Notes: a model not told the origin generated them from the letters alone. A stretch of DNA of 64,000 nucleotides from Mycolicibacterium sp. CBMA 226 (GCF_009729075.1 NZ_VTGY01000019.1:1-64000); one strand, 5' to 3'. Shown: positions 16,523-26,313, counted from the stretch's first letter. A program made the numbers and translations.

Positions 16523-18441
16523 TGCAGAATGAAGTCTTCCTCGATGGGGGCCCGGTGCTGACGCCACAAGTCGACCAGGCGATACGGTGTGGCCACCACA
16601 ACGCGCCCTGAATCGGAGCGATAGTAGGTGTGGGCATTGGGCGTATGGCACCACACGGTGCCGCGCATCGTCTCGTCGATGCCCTCGACGTAGGCGTCGT
16701 AAGCACCGCGCGTGACCTCCATGGTGTGCGCGCCGCGTAGCGCCATCAGCTGTAGGCACTCGATGATGTAGTGCGCCATCACCTCCATCGAGAAGTTGGC
16801 TCCCGCCCCATGGCCCGGGCTGTAGTTGGGAGCGGACGTGATGAACAGGTTGGGGAAACCGGGAACGGTGCCACCGCGGTAGGCACGCGGACTGTCGCCC
16901 CATTCGTCGGACAGCGCCGCAGAGTCGCGACCGCGGATGTCGATGGTCGACAAGAAGTCGAGGTGGTAGCCCGTGGCGTAGATGATGACGTCGAGGTCAA
17001 TCTGCCGGCCGTCGTGAGTGACGATGCCGTTGGCGTTCACGGCAGCCGGTTCGCTGGCTTCGACGTCGACGTGATCACGCGTCAACGCCGCATAGTAGCC
17101 GCCGGGATCGCGGATGATCCGCTTGCCGTATGGAGCGAAGTCGGGAGTGACTTTGCGCGCCAATTCCGTTCCTGCGCCGAACATCTGATTGATGTAGTCC
17201 GTGCACATCTGCAACAGCACGTCGTTGGCGGGCGATATCGACAAATGGTCCTTCGACCACTCCGGATCCTGCAGGATGACCGGGTAGTTGTTGTCCGCGG
17301 TACCCCAGTACGACTTGACCCGATTCCACATTGCGTAGAACGGCAGCACCCGCCCCAGGTAGCGACGATGTTCTGGCACGTCGTCGGAGAGCCGCTTGCG
17401 TGGCGCGACCCAATGTGGCTGCCGTTGGAACACGGTGAGGTGCTCGACCTGGTCGACGCAGGCATCGACAATCTGCACAGCCGTGCAACCGGCTCCGATG
17501 ATCGCCACTTTCTTGCCCGTCAGGTCCAGTGCGGGATCCCAGTGCGCCGAATGAATACTGATGCCGCCAAAGCTCTCCCGGCCCTCGAGGTCGGGCCAGC
17601 GGGGACGATTCAGGTAGCCGGCCGCGGTCACGACGACGCTGGCATGGTCGATCGTCGTGCTTCCATCGCTGCTGCGCGAACGAATCTGCCACTGTTGACG
17701 CCCTTCATCCCACCGCAATGCCTCGACCTCGGTGCCGAACCGGATGTGGCTGCGCAGCTCGTGTTTGTCCGCGAGCGACACGAGATACGCCTGGTACTCG
17801 GCGCCCTGCGGGTAGTAGCTGGACCACTCGGGGTTCACTTCACGGGACAACGAGTAGTAGGCCGACGGGGTATCTACGCCGATGCCTGGGTACGTCGTGG
17901 TCAGCCAGGTACCCCCTACCTCAGTGTTGCGTTCGAAAATCTGAAATTGAACGCCCTCCTCGGCGGCCGCCAACGCCACCGCGATCCCGGCCAAGCCTGC
18001 TCCGATGATGGCCATGGTGGTGGTCTGGGGAATGGACACCGTACGCGGCAGCGTCGGTTGAGACGGGCGGAAACCGCCCTGTTCGATCAGCAGGTCGACG
18101 AACGCGTCATCCACCTGGCCGCCCACGGCCAGCGGCAGGACCCGGGTGAACAAGTCGCGGTCAGTGCCGGCCGCATCCTCGGGCCGGAAGTGGACAAGCG
18201 CATCGATGATCTCGCCGACGAGCGCGCGCATTGTCTCGGGATCGGTTCGTCCCGCCCGTTCCGGCGGGTCCGGAACGTGATCGATCTTCGGCGCGTACCG
18301 ATCGATGACCGATGCATCGCCGCTCATCTGTGCCAGCACCGCGACCAGAACACCCGGATCTGCCTGCATCAGGTGTGCCCGCAGCGCATCGGGGTCAGGA
18401 GCGCTGGCTACTGGTGAGGACGATTCGGTCGCGGCGGTCAT
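16519..18441 (-). CDS. Baeyer-Villiger monooxygenase, HAPMO-like
   Basis: This 640-aa type I BVMO has an N-terminal extension of about 135 residues before the FAD motif GAGLAG (147-152). The BVMO fingerprint F-x-G-x3-H-x3-W is at 291-301 (FGGISIHSAHW), and the NADPH motif GAGCTA starts at 316. The extension and total length are those of 4-hydroxyacetophenone monooxygenase and of several steroid or cyclic-ketone BVMOs of actinobacteria. It would insert an oxygen next to a ketone to give an ester or lactone, using NADPH and O2. It is coupled to the SDR downstream and divergent from the acyl-CoA synthetase operon. Confidence 0.9.
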   Translation of the reverse strand: MTAATESSSPVASAPDPDALRAHLMQADPGVLVAVLAQMSGDASVIDRYAPKIDHVPDPPERAGRTDPETMRALVGEIIDALVHFRPEDAAGTDRDLFTRVLPLAVGGQVDDAFVDLLIEQGGFRPSQPTLPRTVSIPQTTTMAIIGAGLAGIAVALAAAEEGVQFQIFERNTEVGGTWLTTTYPGIGVDTPSAYYSLSREVNPEWSSYYPQGAEYQAYLVSLADKHELRSHIRFGTEVEALRWDEGRQQWQIRSRSSDGSTTIDHASVVVTAAGYLNRPRWPDLEGRESFGGISIHSAHWDPALDLTGKKVAIIGAGCTAVQIVDACVDQVEHLTVFQRQPHWVAPRKRLSDDVPEHRRYLGRVLPFYAMWNRVKSYWGTADNNYPVILQDPEWSKDHLSISPANDVLLQMCTDYINQMFGAGTELARKVTPDFAPYGKRIIRDPGGYYAALTRDHVDVEASEPAAVNANGIVTHDGRQIDLDVIIYATGYHLDFLSTIDIRGRDSAALSDEWGDSPRAYRGGTVPGFPNLFITSAPNYSPGHGAGANFSMEVMAHYIIECLQLMALRGAHTMEVTRGAYDAYVEGIDETMRGTVWCHTPNAHTYYRSDSGRVVVATPYRLVDLWRQHRAPIEEDFILQ

Positions 18442-18544
18442 GCAACCGAGTATCGAAGGGATCTTCCTTACGCCGCCGCTGCTTTGACCTCTGAGCGGGA
18501 TACGATCCTGCGACCAACCCGCTGCACTACATACGTTTCATCGC

Positions 18545-20131
18545 ATGGATTCTGATGACCTGGACGCCGTCATCGCCCGGGCCCGCAGCCACAGCCTCGC
18601 CGACATCCCCCGACGGTCGGCGCGCAAACAGCCGCACAAGACAGCCATCATCGACGGCCCGTTGACGCTGAGTTTCGCCGAGTTCGACCACCTGGTTGAC
18701 CGCGCGGCAGCAGCGTTGTGCGACAACGGCCTTCGACCTGGAGACCGGCTCGCGCTGTTGTCGCGGAACTGCTGGCAGTACGCGGTGTTGGCATTCGCCA
18801 CAGCCCGCGCCGGCGTTGTTCTGGTCCCGATCAATTTCATGCTCACTGCCGAAGAGATCGCCTACATCCTGACGCACAGCAACGCCGCCGGGCTCATCGT
18901 CGAAGCTGACCTCGTGCCGGTCGCGGCGGACGCGATGCGCCTGGGAACCGCGGTGAACTCCACCGCGGCATTGGTTCTTCCCGGACAAACATGTCCTGCT
19001 GATTGGCCAGATTTCGCTGATTGGCTGACCACGGGCAGTGCTGCCCCCGACTGCCTTCTCGGTGACGACGAGATTGTCCGGGTGATGTACACGAGTGGCA
19101 CCGAGTCACGGCCAAAGGGGGCGATGCACGGCAGCCGGGGACTCATGTGGCAGTACATCAGCACCATCGTCGCCGGCTCGATGTCCGGCGACGACGTCGT
19201 CATCCATTCCCTACCGCTGTACCACTGCGCACAGCTGGACAACTTCTTGATCACCGCCATTTACCTCGGCGCGACAAGCATCATCCTGCCGCGCCCGGAA
19301 CCCGACCTGGTGCTACGCACAATCGAGCGCCACCACGCCACCAGTTACTTTGCGCCGCCCACTGTTTGGATCAGCCTGCTGCGCAGCATCGTCTTCGACG
19401 AGGTGGATCTCTCCAGCCTGTGCAAGGGGTACTACGGCGCATCACCGATGCCGACCGAAATCCTGCACGAGTTGCGCCGCCGGTTACCGCGTCTGCGCCT
19501 GTGGAATTTCTACGGCCAAACCGAGATGGCGCCCCTGGCCTCCGCACTGGGCCCCGAGGAGCAGGACCGTCACGCCGGATCAGCAGGCCGACCGGTGGTC
19601 AACGTCGAAACGACGATCCTCGATGACACCAACACCCCCGTCGCGCCTGGAACTGTCGGCGAGATCGCCCACCGCAGTGCGCATTTGATGCTGGGGTATC
19701 TCAACGACGCCGACAAGACCGCCGAAGCGTTTGCCGGTGGCTGGTTCCACTCCGGGGATCTCGGCTATTACGACGAGCACGGCCTCTTGCACGTCGTGGA
19801 CCGCAAAAAAGACATGATCAAAACCGGCGGAGAGAACGTAGCCAGCCGCGAAGTCGAAGAAATCCTCTACCTGCACAGCGGCATCGAGGAAGTGGCCGTG
19901 TTCGGATTGGCGCACCCGCTGTGGGTAGAGGCGGTGGTCGCCGCCGTCGTCCCCCGCGCTGGTGTCGCGCTGACCGAAGACGACGTCCTCGCGCACTGCC
20001 GCGATCATCTCGCCGGCTTCAAAACCCCCAAACGGGTGTTCTTCCTCGATTCCCTTCCGAAGAACCCCAGTGGCAAATTGCTCAAACGCCGGCTGCGTGA
20101 AGAATTCAGCCCCGAATTCGCGCAAAACTAA
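18545..20131 (+). CDS. Acyl-CoA synthetase (AMP-dependent ligase, FadD type)
   Basis: This 528-aa ANL-superfamily enzyme has the P-loop YTSGTESRPKGAM, the A5 motif YGQTEM, the A7 motif HSGDLGYYDEHGLLHVVDRKKDMIKTGGEN (read in two parts) and the C-terminal catalytic lysine in NPSGKLLKRR. It activates a carboxylic acid to its CoA thioester via an acyl-adenylate. As the first gene of the operon, before alcohol and aldehyde dehydrogenases and a beta-oxidation set, it probably activates the acid made by the aldehyde dehydrogenase. Upstream bases up to the ATG are A/T-poor and show no clear Shine-Dalgarno site, so a leaderless start is possible. Confidence 0.92.
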   Translation: MDSDDLDAVIARARSHSLADIPRRSARKQPHKTAIIDGPLTLSFAEFDHLVDRAAAALCDNGLRPGDRLALLSRNCWQYAVLAFATARAGVVLVPINFMLTAEEIAYILTHSNAAGLIVEADLVPVAADAMRLGTAVNSTAALVLPGQTCPADWPDFADWLTTGSAAPDCLLGDDEIVRVMYTSGTESRPKGAMHGSRGLMWQYISTIVAGSMSGDDVVIHSLPLYHCAQLDNFLITAIYLGATSIILPRPEPDLVLRTIERHHATSYFAPPTVWISLLRSIVFDEVDLSSLCKGYYGASPMPTEILHELRRRLPRLRLWNFYGQTEMAPLASALGPEEQDRHAGSAGRPVVNVETTILDDTNTPVAPGTVGEIAHRSAHLMLGYLNDADKTAEAFAGGWFHSGDLGYYDEHGLLHVVDRKKDMIKTGGENVASREVEEILYLHSGIEEVAVFGLAHPLWVEAVVAAVVPRAGVALTEDDVLAHCRDHLAGFKTPKRVFFLDSLPKNPSGKLLKRRLREEFSPEFAQN

Positions 20132-20144
20132 AGGAACACAACAC

Positions 20145-21251
20145 ATGTACAAAGGTCGCATCGCGCGGTTCGACGAGCCCGGTACGCCGTTTCAGATCGA
20201 AACCGTCACTCTGCCAGAGGTAGCACCAGGTGAAATCCTGGTCCGCGTGACCCGCGCCAACATCTGCGGGTCGGACGTGCACGCCTGGCACGGCACGTTT
20301 GCAACCCGAGGTCTCGGTGGGCACCTGCCGACGGTGCTCGGCCACGAGATGGTCGGAGCTATTGAGGCACTGGGTGACGGTGTCGCCACCGACTCCAACG
20401 GCAAGCCGTTGCAGACCGGCACTCGAGTGGTGTTCCCCTACTTCTACAGCTGCCACAGCTGCCGCAATTGCCTGGCCGGACGACGAAACGCTTGCCTCAA
20501 GCTGAAGATGGCCATGCTGGGCCGCGCCGACGAGCCACCATATTTCGTCGGCGGCTACGGCGATTACTACTTGCTGCCGGCGGGCGCCGTCGTCTATACC
20601 GTTCCGGACAGTGTCGGCGACGACATCGCGGCAGGCGCCAACTGCGCTCTGTCCCAAGTGATGTACGGGCTCGAACGCGTCGACCTTCAACTCGGCGAGC
20701 ACGTCGTGGTGCAAGGGGCCGGAGCCCTGGGCCTCTATGCGATCGCGGTCGCCAAGGCCCGCGGCGCCGCGAACGTGATCGCGATCGACGGGATAGCAGA
20801 ACGGCTGGAGTTGGCCGCCGCCTTCGGCGCCGACACCGTGCTGGACCTCAATCAGGTCGCGACGCCCAAGGACCGAGCCAAAGCCGTTCGTGCCCTGACC
20901 GACGGCCACGGCGCCGACGTCGTCGTCGAAGTCGTCGGGCACCCCTCGGCAATCGAAGAGGGCCTGCAGATGCTGGGACAGTTCGGCCGCTACGTCGAGA
21001 TCGGCAACATCAACGCCGGCCAAACGTTCGCCTTCGACCCATCGCGGTTCGTGTTCAGCAACAAGACCATGGTCGGCGTTTCGCTGTACGACCCCGCCGT
21101 GCTCTCACGCGCTCTAACTTTCCTCGACCGTCACCAACACGCGCTGCCCTTCGACCGGCTCGCAGCGACGACCTACTCGCTCGACGACATCAATGACGCC
21201 TTCGCCGCGGCGGACGGCAAGCGCGACATCCGTGCCAGCATCACCCCGTAG
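20145..21251 (+). CDS. Zinc-dependent alcohol dehydrogenase (MDR family)
   Basis: The ATG at 20145 follows AAAGGAA and gives 368 aa. Catalytic zinc ligands Cys41 and His67-Glu68 (GHE) and the structural zinc cysteines Cys103, Cys106, Cys109 and Cys117 are all present. The Rossmann motif GAGALGLYAI follows. The enzyme would oxidise a primary or secondary alcohol with NAD(P). It lies 13 bp after the ligase and 16 bp before the aldehyde dehydrogenase, so an alcohol-aldehyde-acid-CoA sequence is the simplest reading of the operon. Confidence 0.9.
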   Translation: MYKGRIARFDEPGTPFQIETVTLPEVAPGEILVRVTRANICGSDVHAWHGTFATRGLGGHLPTVLGHEMVGAIEALGDGVATDSNGKPLQTGTRVVFPYFYSCHSCRNCLAGRRNACLKLKMAMLGRADEPPYFVGGYGDYYLLPAGAVVYTVPDSVGDDIAAGANCALSQVMYGLERVDLQLGEHVVVQGAGALGLYAIAVAKARGAANVIAIDGIAERLELAAAFGADTVLDLNQVATPKDRAKAVRALTDGHGADVVVEVVGHPSAIEEGLQMLGQFGRYVEIGNINAGQTFAFDPSRFVFSNKTMVGVSLYDPAVLSRALTFLDRHQHALPFDRLAATTYSLDDINDAFAAADGKRDIRASITP

Positions 21252-21267
21252 TTCGCAAAGGACGAAT

Positions 21268-22692
21268 ATGCACACTCATCAACGTTCCGAGCTGTTCATC
21301 GACGGCAGCTGGGTAGCGCCCTCCGGCAGCGGTGTCATCGACGTCGTCGACCCAGCCACCGAAGCAGTGATAGGCCATGTGCCCGGCGGCAATGAAGCCG
21401 ATGTCGACGCGGCAGTCGACGCAGCACGCCGCGCCTTCGACCCGGCGATCACCGTCCAAGAGCGGCGGCGGCGGCTGCGCCGGGTGATCGACGCAATGGA
21501 AAAGCGCCTGCCGGACATCGCCAACCTGATCACCGCCGAGATGGGTGCCCCGGTACGAATCGCGCAGACAGTGCAAACCCAGGTACCGCTCGCCGTCGCC
21601 AACGGTTTTGCCGACGTCTTGGACACCTTCGAATTCGAAGAGCGCGTGGGCAATTCACTCGTGCTGCGCGAGCCGTACGGAGTCGTCGGCGCCATCACCC
21701 CGTGGAACTACCCGCTGTATCAGGTGGTCGCCAAAGTGCTTCCGGCTATCGCTGCGGGCTGCACAGTCGTGCTCAAACCGAGCAACGAGGCACCGCTATC
21801 GGTGTTCGCGTTCATCGAAGCCTGCGAGGAGGCAGGCCTGCCTCCCGGGGCGATCAACCTCGTCTCCGGTCCTGGACGGGTGATCGGTGAGCGCCTCGCC
21901 AGCCACCCGGACGTCGATTTCGTGTCGTTCACCGGGTCCACCGGGGTCGGATCCCGTGTCGGTGAGTTGGCGGGCCGGTCTGTCAAGAAGGTGGCCCTCG
22001 AACTGGGCGGAAAATCGGCCAACGTGATACTCGACGGCGCCGATCTGGCCACCGCCGTCAAAGTCGGTGTCGGCAACGCGTTCCTGAACGGCGGCCAGAC
22101 CTGCATGGCGTGGACCCGAATGCTTGTGCCGCAGAAGCGCTACGGCGAAGCACTCGAATTGATCGAATCGGCCGTGAGTCGCTACACCGTTGGCGATCCA
22201 TGGGACCCGGGCACCCGGATCGGCCCGTCCGCCTCGCAATCCCAGTTCGAGACAGTGCGTGGATTCATCGACCGCGCGCAGCGTGCTGGCGCGCGCCTGC
22301 TGACCGGCGGCTCCGAGCGAGTGCGTGACGTCGGGTTCTTCCTCGCACCAACGGTATTCGCCGACGTCGACCCGCAATCTGAACTCGGGCAGGAAGAAGT
22401 CTTCGGACCCGTGCTGGCAGTCATCCCCTACACCGACACAGACGACGCGCTGCGCATCGCCAATGGCACGCCCTACGGTCTGTCGGGGGCGGTGTGGGCC
22501 GCTGACGACGACACCGCGATCGCGTTCGCCCGTCAGATTCAGACCGGGCAGGTCGACATCAACGGCGGCTCCTACAACCCCTCAGCGCCGTTCGGTGGCT
22601 ACAAGAAGTCCGGAATCGGCCGTGAACTCGGCCGATTCGGTTTCGAGGAGTATCTGCAGACGAAGTCCCTTCAACTCAAGGCGCGGCCGTGA
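21268..22692 (+). CDS. Aldehyde dehydrogenase
   Basis: The start at 21268 follows AAAGGACGAAT and gives 474 aa, a normal family length. The conserved PWN (Asn147), the general base Glu245 in LELGGKS and the nucleophile Cys279 in GGQTCM are intact. The coenzyme motif FTGSTGVG is near 221-228. NAD(P)-dependent oxidation of an aldehyde to the acid is expected. Its stop overlaps the GTG start of the crotonase, indicating tight co-expression. Confidence 0.92.
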   Translation: MHTHQRSELFIDGSWVAPSGSGVIDVVDPATEAVIGHVPGGNEADVDAAVDAARRAFDPAITVQERRRRLRRVIDAMEKRLPDIANLITAEMGAPVRIAQTVQTQVPLAVANGFADVLDTFEFEERVGNSLVLREPYGVVGAITPWNYPLYQVVAKVLPAIAAGCTVVLKPSNEAPLSVFAFIEACEEAGLPPGAINLVSGPGRVIGERLASHPDVDFVSFTGSTGVGSRVGELAGRSVKKVALELGGKSANVILDGADLATAVKVGVGNAFLNGGQTCMAWTRMLVPQKRYGEALELIESAVSRYTVGDPWDPGTRIGPSASQSQFETVRGFIDRAQRAGARLLTGGSERVRDVGFFLAPTVFADVDPQSELGQEEVFGPVLAVIPYTDTDDALRIANGTPYGLSGAVWAADDDTAIAFARQIQTGQVDINGGSYNPSAPFGGYKKSGIGRELGRFGFEEYLQTKSLQLKARP

Positions 22693-23465
22693 AAGCGCCG
22701 GTCGACGTCAGCACCAGCGGCGCGGTCCAGCTCTGGACGATCAATCTTCCGGAGGCAGGTAACGCCATATCCGGCCCGGATGTGGTCGCCGGGTTCGAAG
22801 CGAATATCGACGCAGCCAACCGCGACAACGCAGTTCGGGCAATCGTCCTCACGGGCAGCGGCAAGATCTTTTCCGCCGGCGGCAACGTCAAGGAGATGGC
22901 CGACCGCCGCGGCATGTTCGGCCTCGATCCTATCGACCAACGACGTGCCTACATCGATGGCATCCAACGCATCCCACGCGCGATGAGCCGGCTCGAAGTC
23001 CCCATCATCGCGGCGGTGAACGGGGCGGCGATCGGCGCCGGCTGCGATCTGGCGATGATGTGTGACATCCGCATCGCATCGGAGCGGGCCTCATTCGCAG
23101 AAAGCTTCGTGCAGCTCGGCTTGATTCCCGGCGACGGCGGAACCTGGTTTCTGCCGCGGGCCATCGGGTACTCCCGCGCCGCCGAGCTCACCTTCACCGG
23201 CGATCGCATCGATGCCGCGACCGCGCTGGAGTGGGGCCTGGTGAGCCGCGTCGTAGCCCATGACGATCTCCTTGCGGACGCGCAAAGGCTGGCCGAGCGC
23301 ATCGCCGCCAATCCCCCGCACGCGCTGCGCATGGCCAAACGGCTGCTTCAGGAATCCATGACTGGCACATTGGAATCAACTCTCAGTATGGCCGCAGCCA
23401 TGCAGCCATTGGCCCACCACGACACCGCGCACCAAGAGCGCATCGCAAGGTGGACGACCTCATGA
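22689..23465 (+). CDS. Enoyl-CoA hydratase/isomerase family protein
   Basis: This 258-aa crotonase-fold protein has a GTG start inside the previous stop. The first oxyanion segment is SGKIFSAGGNVKEM and the second AAVNGAAIGAGCDLAM. Where classical hydratases have E-x-L-L-G-x-I-P-G-A-G-G, this protein reads FVQLGLIPGDGG. The first catalytic Glu is therefore not conserved, and an Asp sits in the position used by several isomerases and hydrolases. A hydratase label is thus only provisional. The ATG of the next acyl-CoA dehydrogenase overlaps its stop. Confidence 0.85.
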   Translation: MKAPVDVSTSGAVQLWTINLPEAGNAISGPDVVAGFEANIDAANRDNAVRAIVLTGSGKIFSAGGNVKEMADRRGMFGLDPIDQRRAYIDGIQRIPRAMSRLEVPIIAAVNGAAIGAGCDLAMMCDIRIASERASFAESFVQLGLIPGDGGTWFLPRAIGYSRAAELTFTGDRIDAATALEWGLVSRVVAHDDLLADAQRLAERIAANPPHALRMAKRLLQESMTGTLESTLSMAAAMQPLAHHDTAHQERIARWTTS

Positions 23466-24619
23466 CCACCGCCCTGAGACGGCTGGTGCCGCCGGCGAGC
23501 AGCTCAAACCCGGTAGCTGATGTGTTGCGCACACAGGTCCGGGAGTTCCTGGCCGAGCAATTGGCTGCGGGCGCCTTCACGCCGTCGGTCGACGCGTGGT
23601 TGTCCGGCTGGGACGAGAACTTCACCCGCTCGCTGGCACGACAAGGCTGGTTGGGCATGACGGTTCCCGAATGCTATGGCGGGCACGGCCGTTCGTTTCA
23701 CGACCGATTCGTGGTCACCGAGGAACTGCTGGCCGCCGGAGCGCCGGTCGCCGCCCATTGGATCGCCGACCGCCAGATTGTGCCTTCGCTTCTCAAGTAC
23801 GGCACCGAAGAGCAGAAGCACGAGTTCCTGCCCCGCATCGTCCGTGGTGAGTGTTTCTTCGGCATCGGAATGAGCGAGCCCGATTCCGGATCGGATCTCG
23901 CGAGCGTGCGCACCCGAGCGGTCCGTGTCGACGGGGGCTGGTCGGTAACCGGGACCAAGGTATGGACCTCGGGGGCGCACCATGCGCACGCATTCATCGT
24001 ATTGGCCCGCACCGCACCGATGGACTCGGCGCATCGGCACGCGGGGCTCAGTCAGTTCATCGTCGACTTGGCTGCCGAGGGTGTGGACGTTCGGCCCATC
24101 ATCTCGATGAACGGTGGGCATCACTTCAATGAGGTCATCCTCGACGACGTGTTCGTGCCCGACTCGATGGTCTTCGGCGAAATCGGGCAGGGTTGGACGC
24201 AGGTGACCTCGGAATTGAGTTTCGAACGAAGTGGCCCCGAACGGTTCCTGTCGACATTTCCCCTCCTGACTGAGACGCTCGAACAGCTTGCTCCACAAGG
24301 TGTTTCGCACGACGTCGAGATGGGCCGGTTGGTGGCACGTATCGCTGGGCTGCATCACACATCGACGGCAGTGGCAGACGCGCTAGAACGCGGCGAGGCC
24401 GCCGATGTATCTGCGGCCGTGGTCAAGGTTCTCGGCACCACGGTCGAGGGCGACATCGCCGACTACGCCGACCTGCGCACCGGTGAAGAGAGCACAGTCG
24501 AGTCGTCGTGGGCCGATCTGGTCTCCCATGCGGTCGACCAACGCCCGGGATTCACCCTGCGCGGCGGAACAAACGAGGTACTGCGCGGCGTCATCGCGCG
24601 GGGATTGGGGCTGCGATGA
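23462..24619 (+). CDS. Acyl-CoA dehydrogenase (FadE), subunit 1
   Basis: The start at 23462 (ATGA overlap) gives 385 aa with full acyl-CoA dehydrogenase architecture: helical N-domain, GIGMSEPDSGSDLAS and GTKVWTSGA in the beta domain, and the C-terminal FTLRGGTNEVLRG loop. It is coupled by another ATGA to a second, shorter member. This is the layout of mycobacterial heteromeric acyl-CoA dehydrogenases of steroid side-chain and ring degradation, in which one active site forms across two unlike subunits. A heterotetramer with the 24616 product is inferred. Confidence 0.9.
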   Translation: MTTALRRLVPPASSSNPVADVLRTQVREFLAEQLAAGAFTPSVDAWLSGWDENFTRSLARQGWLGMTVPECYGGHGRSFHDRFVVTEELLAAGAPVAAHWIADRQIVPSLLKYGTEEQKHEFLPRIVRGECFFGIGMSEPDSGSDLASVRTRAVRVDGGWSVTGTKVWTSGAHHAHAFIVLARTAPMDSAHRHAGLSQFIVDLAAEGVDVRPIISMNGGHHFNEVILDDVFVPDSMVFGEIGQGWTQVTSELSFERSGPERFLSTFPLLTETLEQLAPQGVSHDVEMGRLVARIAGLHHTSTAVADALERGEAADVSAAVVKVLGTTVEGDIADYADLRTGEESTVESSWADLVSHAVDQRPGFTLRGGTNEVLRGVIARGLGLR

Positions 24620-25677
24620 ACGCATCCGGATCGATGACGAGCACGCCGACTGTCGATCGCGATCTGATCGACATGATGGAGGCCGTCTTCGCCGGCTACC
24701 GGCTGTCCCACGACACTGGGTCGGCGGATGCACGAGTCAGCTGTGACCGTGCATTGTGGCAACGACTCGATGAGCTCGGGCTGGCGCGGCTGACCGGATC
24801 GGAACAATCCGGCGGCAGTGGCGCAAGCTGGCGGGAGTCCACTGAATTACTCACCGCCGCAGTGCGTCACGGGATACGGCTGCCGTTGGCCGAACATGAT
24901 CTCTTGGCGTGCTGGCTGCTGGAAGCCGTCGGGCAGGAAGTAGATGACGCTGTCCGCACGATCCACGTGGTGTCAAGGCCCGGCCGGCCGCAGGCGCTGA
25001 CACCCTGGGCTGGCGCGGCCGACCGGATCGTCACCGTCTGGCGCAGTGACGACGGCTACCGTGTCGCCGACGTGGACGCCACGGCAATCATCATCGCCCC
25101 GGGACGGAACCTGATCGGCGAACTGCGTGGCACCATCAGCGTCGATGCGTCCGGCTGGTCCGGACACGCGGTAGCGCCAGAGTTGATCGCCGAACTGAAG
25201 CGTAAAGCTGCGTTGGTGCGGGCCATTCAGGTTTGTGCCGCGCTGGATTGCGCGATCGCGGCGTCGGTTGAGCATGTGATGTCGCGTATCCAATTCGGCC
25301 GTCCACTCGCCAAGTTCCAGGCGATCCAGAACCTGATCGCAGATGCCGCCGCCGAGGCAGCCCTCGGCCGCTCGGCTACCGAAGCCGCACTGCACAATGC
25401 GCTCGAAACAGGCTGGCTGACAGACCATCTCGACTTCCAGATCGCAGTCGCACGATCGTGCGCCGGGCATGCAGCGTCGGTCGTGACCCGCAATGCCCAC
25501 CAGGTGCACGGTGCCATCGGCACGACACGTGAACACCGGCTGCACGAGTGGACCCGCGCTGCCCTGGCGTGGCGGTCAGAATACGGTTCTGTGCATTTCT
25601 GGGACAGGAAGGTCGCCGCCGCGGCAGCGGAGGCGGGTGGCGCAGGCCTGTGGGCGTTGATCACTGGTACCGACTAG
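24616..25677 (+). CDS. Acyl-CoA dehydrogenase (FadE), subunit 2
   Basis: This 353-aa partner protein has a poorly conserved N-terminal domain but a recognisable C-domain: SRIQFGRPLAKFQAIQ, then HQVHGAIGTTREHRLHEW. The middle beta domain is reduced compared with the upstream gene, as in the non-catalytic subunits of alpha2beta2 FadE pairs. A very similar two-gene arrangement occurs at 50801-53099, there with the shorter subunit first. It ends the first operon, and a 144-bp gap with palindromes follows. Confidence 0.87.
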   Translation: MNASGSMTSTPTVDRDLIDMMEAVFAGYRLSHDTGSADARVSCDRALWQRLDELGLARLTGSEQSGGSGASWRESTELLTAAVRHGIRLPLAEHDLLACWLLEAVGQEVDDAVRTIHVVSRPGRPQALTPWAGAADRIVTVWRSDDGYRVADVDATAIIIAPGRNLIGELRGTISVDASGWSGHAVAPELIAELKRKAALVRAIQVCAALDCAIAASVEHVMSRIQFGRPLAKFQAIQNLIADAAAEAALGRSATEAALHNALETGWLTDHLDFQIAVARSCAGHAASVVTRNAHQVHGAIGTTREHRLHEWTRAALAWRSEYGSVHFWDRKVAAAAAEAGGAGLWALITGTD

Positions 25678-25767
25678 CTGTCCGCCTGAAACCGCCTCGA
25701 AGACAACGGAGAAACGACTGAACGTTGCTCGTCGGGACTAATCCGATTCGGGCAGAGCATTATTCCG

Positions 25768-25810
25768 GTGACCGGTCACGGGCGCTGTGACGAACAACTC
25801 CGACGAGTTG
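25768..25810. promoter_or_regulatory. Two palindromes before the SnoaL-SDR operon
   Basis: GTGACCGGTCAC (25768-25779) is a perfect 12-bp palindrome. Sixteen bases later CAACTC-CGAC-GAGTTG (25795-25810) is a perfect 6-bp-arm inverted repeat. Both lie within 55 bases of the ATG at 25822, in the only sizeable gap of the long + strand gene series. They are candidate operators for an internal promoter. Confidence 0.55.
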
Positions 25811-25821
25811 ACTTGACCGGT

Positions 25822-26313
25822 ATGAGCAACCCGATCAGCCTGCCTGAGGCCCAAGAATTCATCGCCGAATTTTGGTTTCACTACGACCAGGGAAACTTCG
25901 CTGAAGTGGCCGCGCGGTTCGGCGACGAGATGGAGTACCTGAGCCGTTCGGATTCGGGCAACTGCCCGTTCGAACATCTGTTGGCGGCTGAATTGCACGG
26001 TGGCACAGAGACTATGGCTTGGATGACTGCGCATCGTAATGAGAATCCCTACCCGTGCCGTCACCACGCGACCAACATTTTCCGGACCGGCACCGCGGGA
26101 GAGGTCACCATGGTGCGGTTCTACCTGTACGTCAACCAGATCACCAATAACGTCCCGTTCGCGGTGTCCAGCGGTGTCGTCGATGCCGGCGTCCGGCGCG
26201 AAGGTACCGGCCTGGTGTTCGCATCCATGAAGGTGGTGCTCGACGCCGAGGACTCGGTTCCGTTCGCCGAGCACACGGCCAAGGTCGCTGCCGGCAGCGG
26301 GCAACCGGTATGA
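25822..26313 (+). CDS. SnoaL-like NTF2-fold protein
   Basis: The start at 25822 gives 163 aa with the SnoaL/ring-hydroxylating small-subunit pattern: EAQEFIAEFWFHYDQGNFAEVAARFGDEMEYLSR at the N-terminus, HHATNIF and a VTMVRFYLYVNQI strand. Such proteins can be polyketide cyclases, dehydratases or small binding proteins. There is no direct proof of catalysis. It begins the second transcription unit, and its stop overlaps the ATG of the SDR. Confidence 0.75.
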   Translation: MSNPISLPEAQEFIAEFWFHYDQGNFAEVAARFGDEMEYLSRSDSGNCPFEHLLAAELHGGTETMAWMTAHRNENPYPCRHHATNIFRTGTAGEVTMVRFYLYVNQITNNVPFAVSSGVVDAGVRREGTGLVFASMKVVLDAEDSVPFAEHTAKVAAGSGQPV

